From the NCBI GenBank assembly GCA_038523965.1, contig JBCBIX010000120.1, positions 1-7,591 on the forward strand: 7,591 nucleotides of DNA, read 5' to 3'. The notes beneath the pieces were generated by a model. That model was not told the DNA's origin. It ran no database searches and worked only from the letters and a program-made list of their open reading frames with translations. Below are positions 6,959-7,591 of the stretch, piece after piece (positions within the stretch are counted from its first letter, which is position 1; every line of letters starts with the position of its first letter). This DNA is from JAJRXG01 sp038523965 (GTDB lineage: Bacteria > Bacteroidota > Bacteroidia > Chitinophagales > Saprospiraceae). A program made the translations under genes and the position numbers.

Positions 6959-7402
6959 TTATTCGATCACCAGAGGTTGGACGAAGAAGTCCGAAGATTT
7001 TGGAATCACAAAACTCCAAGTGACCTGTTCCGATGACACCTGCGCTGAAATCAACATGCGAACGTTGAGGACAAGACGTTGCTGAGTACAACTGAAGAGT
7101 GCACTTTTCTCTATCGAGAGTAAGCGGCCGTCCAACTGGACATTCCCAATGACCAGATCATATTGTTGCCAGTCGATTTGGATATCACATGGATCAGTGA
7201 CGAGGACTTCATATTCATCCTGGCTTCTTATGAGCTCGAATTCTTTTGTCGAATTCAATTTAACCTCATGCTCTGAATTGAGACATCCGAGGTCGGATAA
7301 GCATATGGAGTCGACCACACCGGCTTGACAATTCTCTTCACCGGCACAACCCCAGAGCATCGACACGGTCATCACGGCTAATATCCAACTCATCTCTCTC
7401 AT
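6959..7402 (-). CDS. Small cysteine-rich predicted lipoprotein of unknown function
   Basis: A 147-residue protein I do not recognise. The N-terminus (MREMSWILAVMTVSMLWGC) is a hydrophobic signal ending in a lipobox-like LWGC, so Cys19 is the probable lipidation site. Trp at -2 is atypical, which tempers the call. Five more cysteines (25, 34, 40, 72, 105) could form disulfides after export. The rest looks beta-rich, with alternating segments such as YEVLV (64-68), YDLVIG (81-86), RLVLNVRM (109-116) and TWSFVIPK (128-135). The order S(Q)xEYE...DW..YDLVIG...L.V.V...IPK weakly recalls PrcB-like lipoprotein domains, but this is impression only. AGAGG lies 4 nt before the ATG at 7402, and a second in-frame ATG at 7393 would shorten the signal by three residues. 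The gap to the ligase gene is 95 nt with a promoter candidate in it, so a shared transcript is not certain. No stop or frameshift is seen. Confidence 0.7.
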   Translation of the reverse strand: MREMSWILAVMTVSMLWGCAGEENCQAGVVDSICLSDLGCLNSEHEVKLNSTKEFELIRSQDEYEVLVTDPCDIQIDWQQYDLVIGNVQLDGRLLSIEKSALFSCTQQRLVLNVRMLISAQVSSEQVTWSFVIPKSSDFFVQPLVIE

Positions 7403-7591
7403 GTACCTCTTTCTGACCTACTTAGAACGCCTTAATTCCGGTTAGTGCTGTAATCAGTGCTGGAAAATATTCGTCTTGTTTTCGAAGAGTCTGGAGCTTG
7501 ATTATGCAATGGATCTAAGCGTTTGTCTCTTACATATTATTCAAAAACGTAAAGTGTAAATATCAGATAATCAATTATATCGATATATTTG
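7403..7591. other. AT-rich intergenic region at the window end
   Basis: No convincing coding region is seen on either strand. The minus-strand frame entering from 7590 is open for only 17 codons before a TAA, so it could be the last codons of a gene beyond the window but cannot be supported. The region precedes the lipoprotein gene and probably holds its promoter, yet I find no clean TAnnTTTG on the minus strand. TATATTTG on the plus strand occupies the last 8 bases, without a TTG at the right distance. Confidence 0.5.
7444..7462. repeat. Short direct repeat upstream of the lipoprotein gene
   Basis: AGTGCTG occurs at 7444-7450 and again at 7456-7462, a 12-nt period close to one helical turn. 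It lies 42-60 nt upstream of the lipoprotein ATG (minus strand), a plausible place for a regulator site. The repeats are short and could be chance. Confidence 0.25.

Noticed and set aside
6876..7085. Plus-strand reading frame over the ligase-lipoprotein gap
   Set aside because: It overlaps the lipoprotein gene on the opposite strand, has an unnatural composition rich in Arg and Cys, and resembles no known family.
6870..7250. Repeated ATTCTTTTGTC near 6870-6880 and 7240-7250
   Set aside because: An 11-nt match in AT-rich DNA, one copy inside the lipoprotein gene; probably chance.
7584..7591. TATATTTG on the plus strand at the window end as a promoter
   Set aside because: The box is perfect, but no TTG lies 17-23 nt upstream and the downstream gene cannot be seen.

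Overview
The window looks like chromosomal DNA of a Bacteroidota bacterium. Two promoter-like elements match the Bacteroidota -7 consensus TAnnTTTG, Shine-Dalgarno sequences are mostly weak, intergenic DNA is AT-rich, and the gene families fit. I cannot place it below phylum from sequence alone. I see no mobile element, CRISPR array, tRNA or rRNA.

Layout. (1) Positions 1-624, plus strand: the 3' part of an NlpC/P60 (C40) cell-wall peptidase gene whose start lies outside the window. (2) Positions 625-758: a spacer with a good candidate promoter overlapped by an imperfect inverted repeat. (3) Positions 759-4313, plus strand: a tight three-gene operon with gaps of 24 and 3 nt. It encodes a lysine 6-dehydrogenase/saccharopine dehydrogenase-family oxidoreductase, a short DUF1338 protein (2-oxoadipate dioxygenase/decarboxylase, HglS family) and an ALDH7-family 2-aminoadipate-6-semialdehyde dehydrogenase. 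(4) Positions 4310-6863, minus strand: an AMP-forming long-chain acyl-CoA ligase gene followed by a YdfG-like short-chain dehydrogenase gene. The end of the latter overlaps the operon end by 4 nt, tail to tail. (5) Positions 6959-7402, minus strand: a small cysteine-rich predicted lipoprotein of unknown function. (6) Positions 7403-7591: AT-rich DNA with no convincing gene.

The main biological content is the plus-strand operon, read as an L-lysine catabolic module. Enzyme 1 would oxidise the epsilon-amino carbon of lysine (or cleave saccharopine) to give 2-aminoadipate-6-semialdehyde. The ALDH7 enzyme would oxidise that to 2-aminoadipate. An aminotransferase, not in the window, would give 2-oxoadipate. 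The DUF1338 enzyme would convert 2-oxoadipate to D-2-hydroxyglutarate, which a D-2-hydroxyglutarate dehydrogenase, also not in the window, returns to 2-oxoglutarate. This joins the DUF1338 route, best known from Pseudomonas, to an apparently one-step lysine deamination in a compact unit. The minus-strand ligase/SDR pair suggests fatty-acid or hydroxy-acid metabolism and has no evident link to lysine. Functions are assigned from motifs and family knowledge; no database search was possible.
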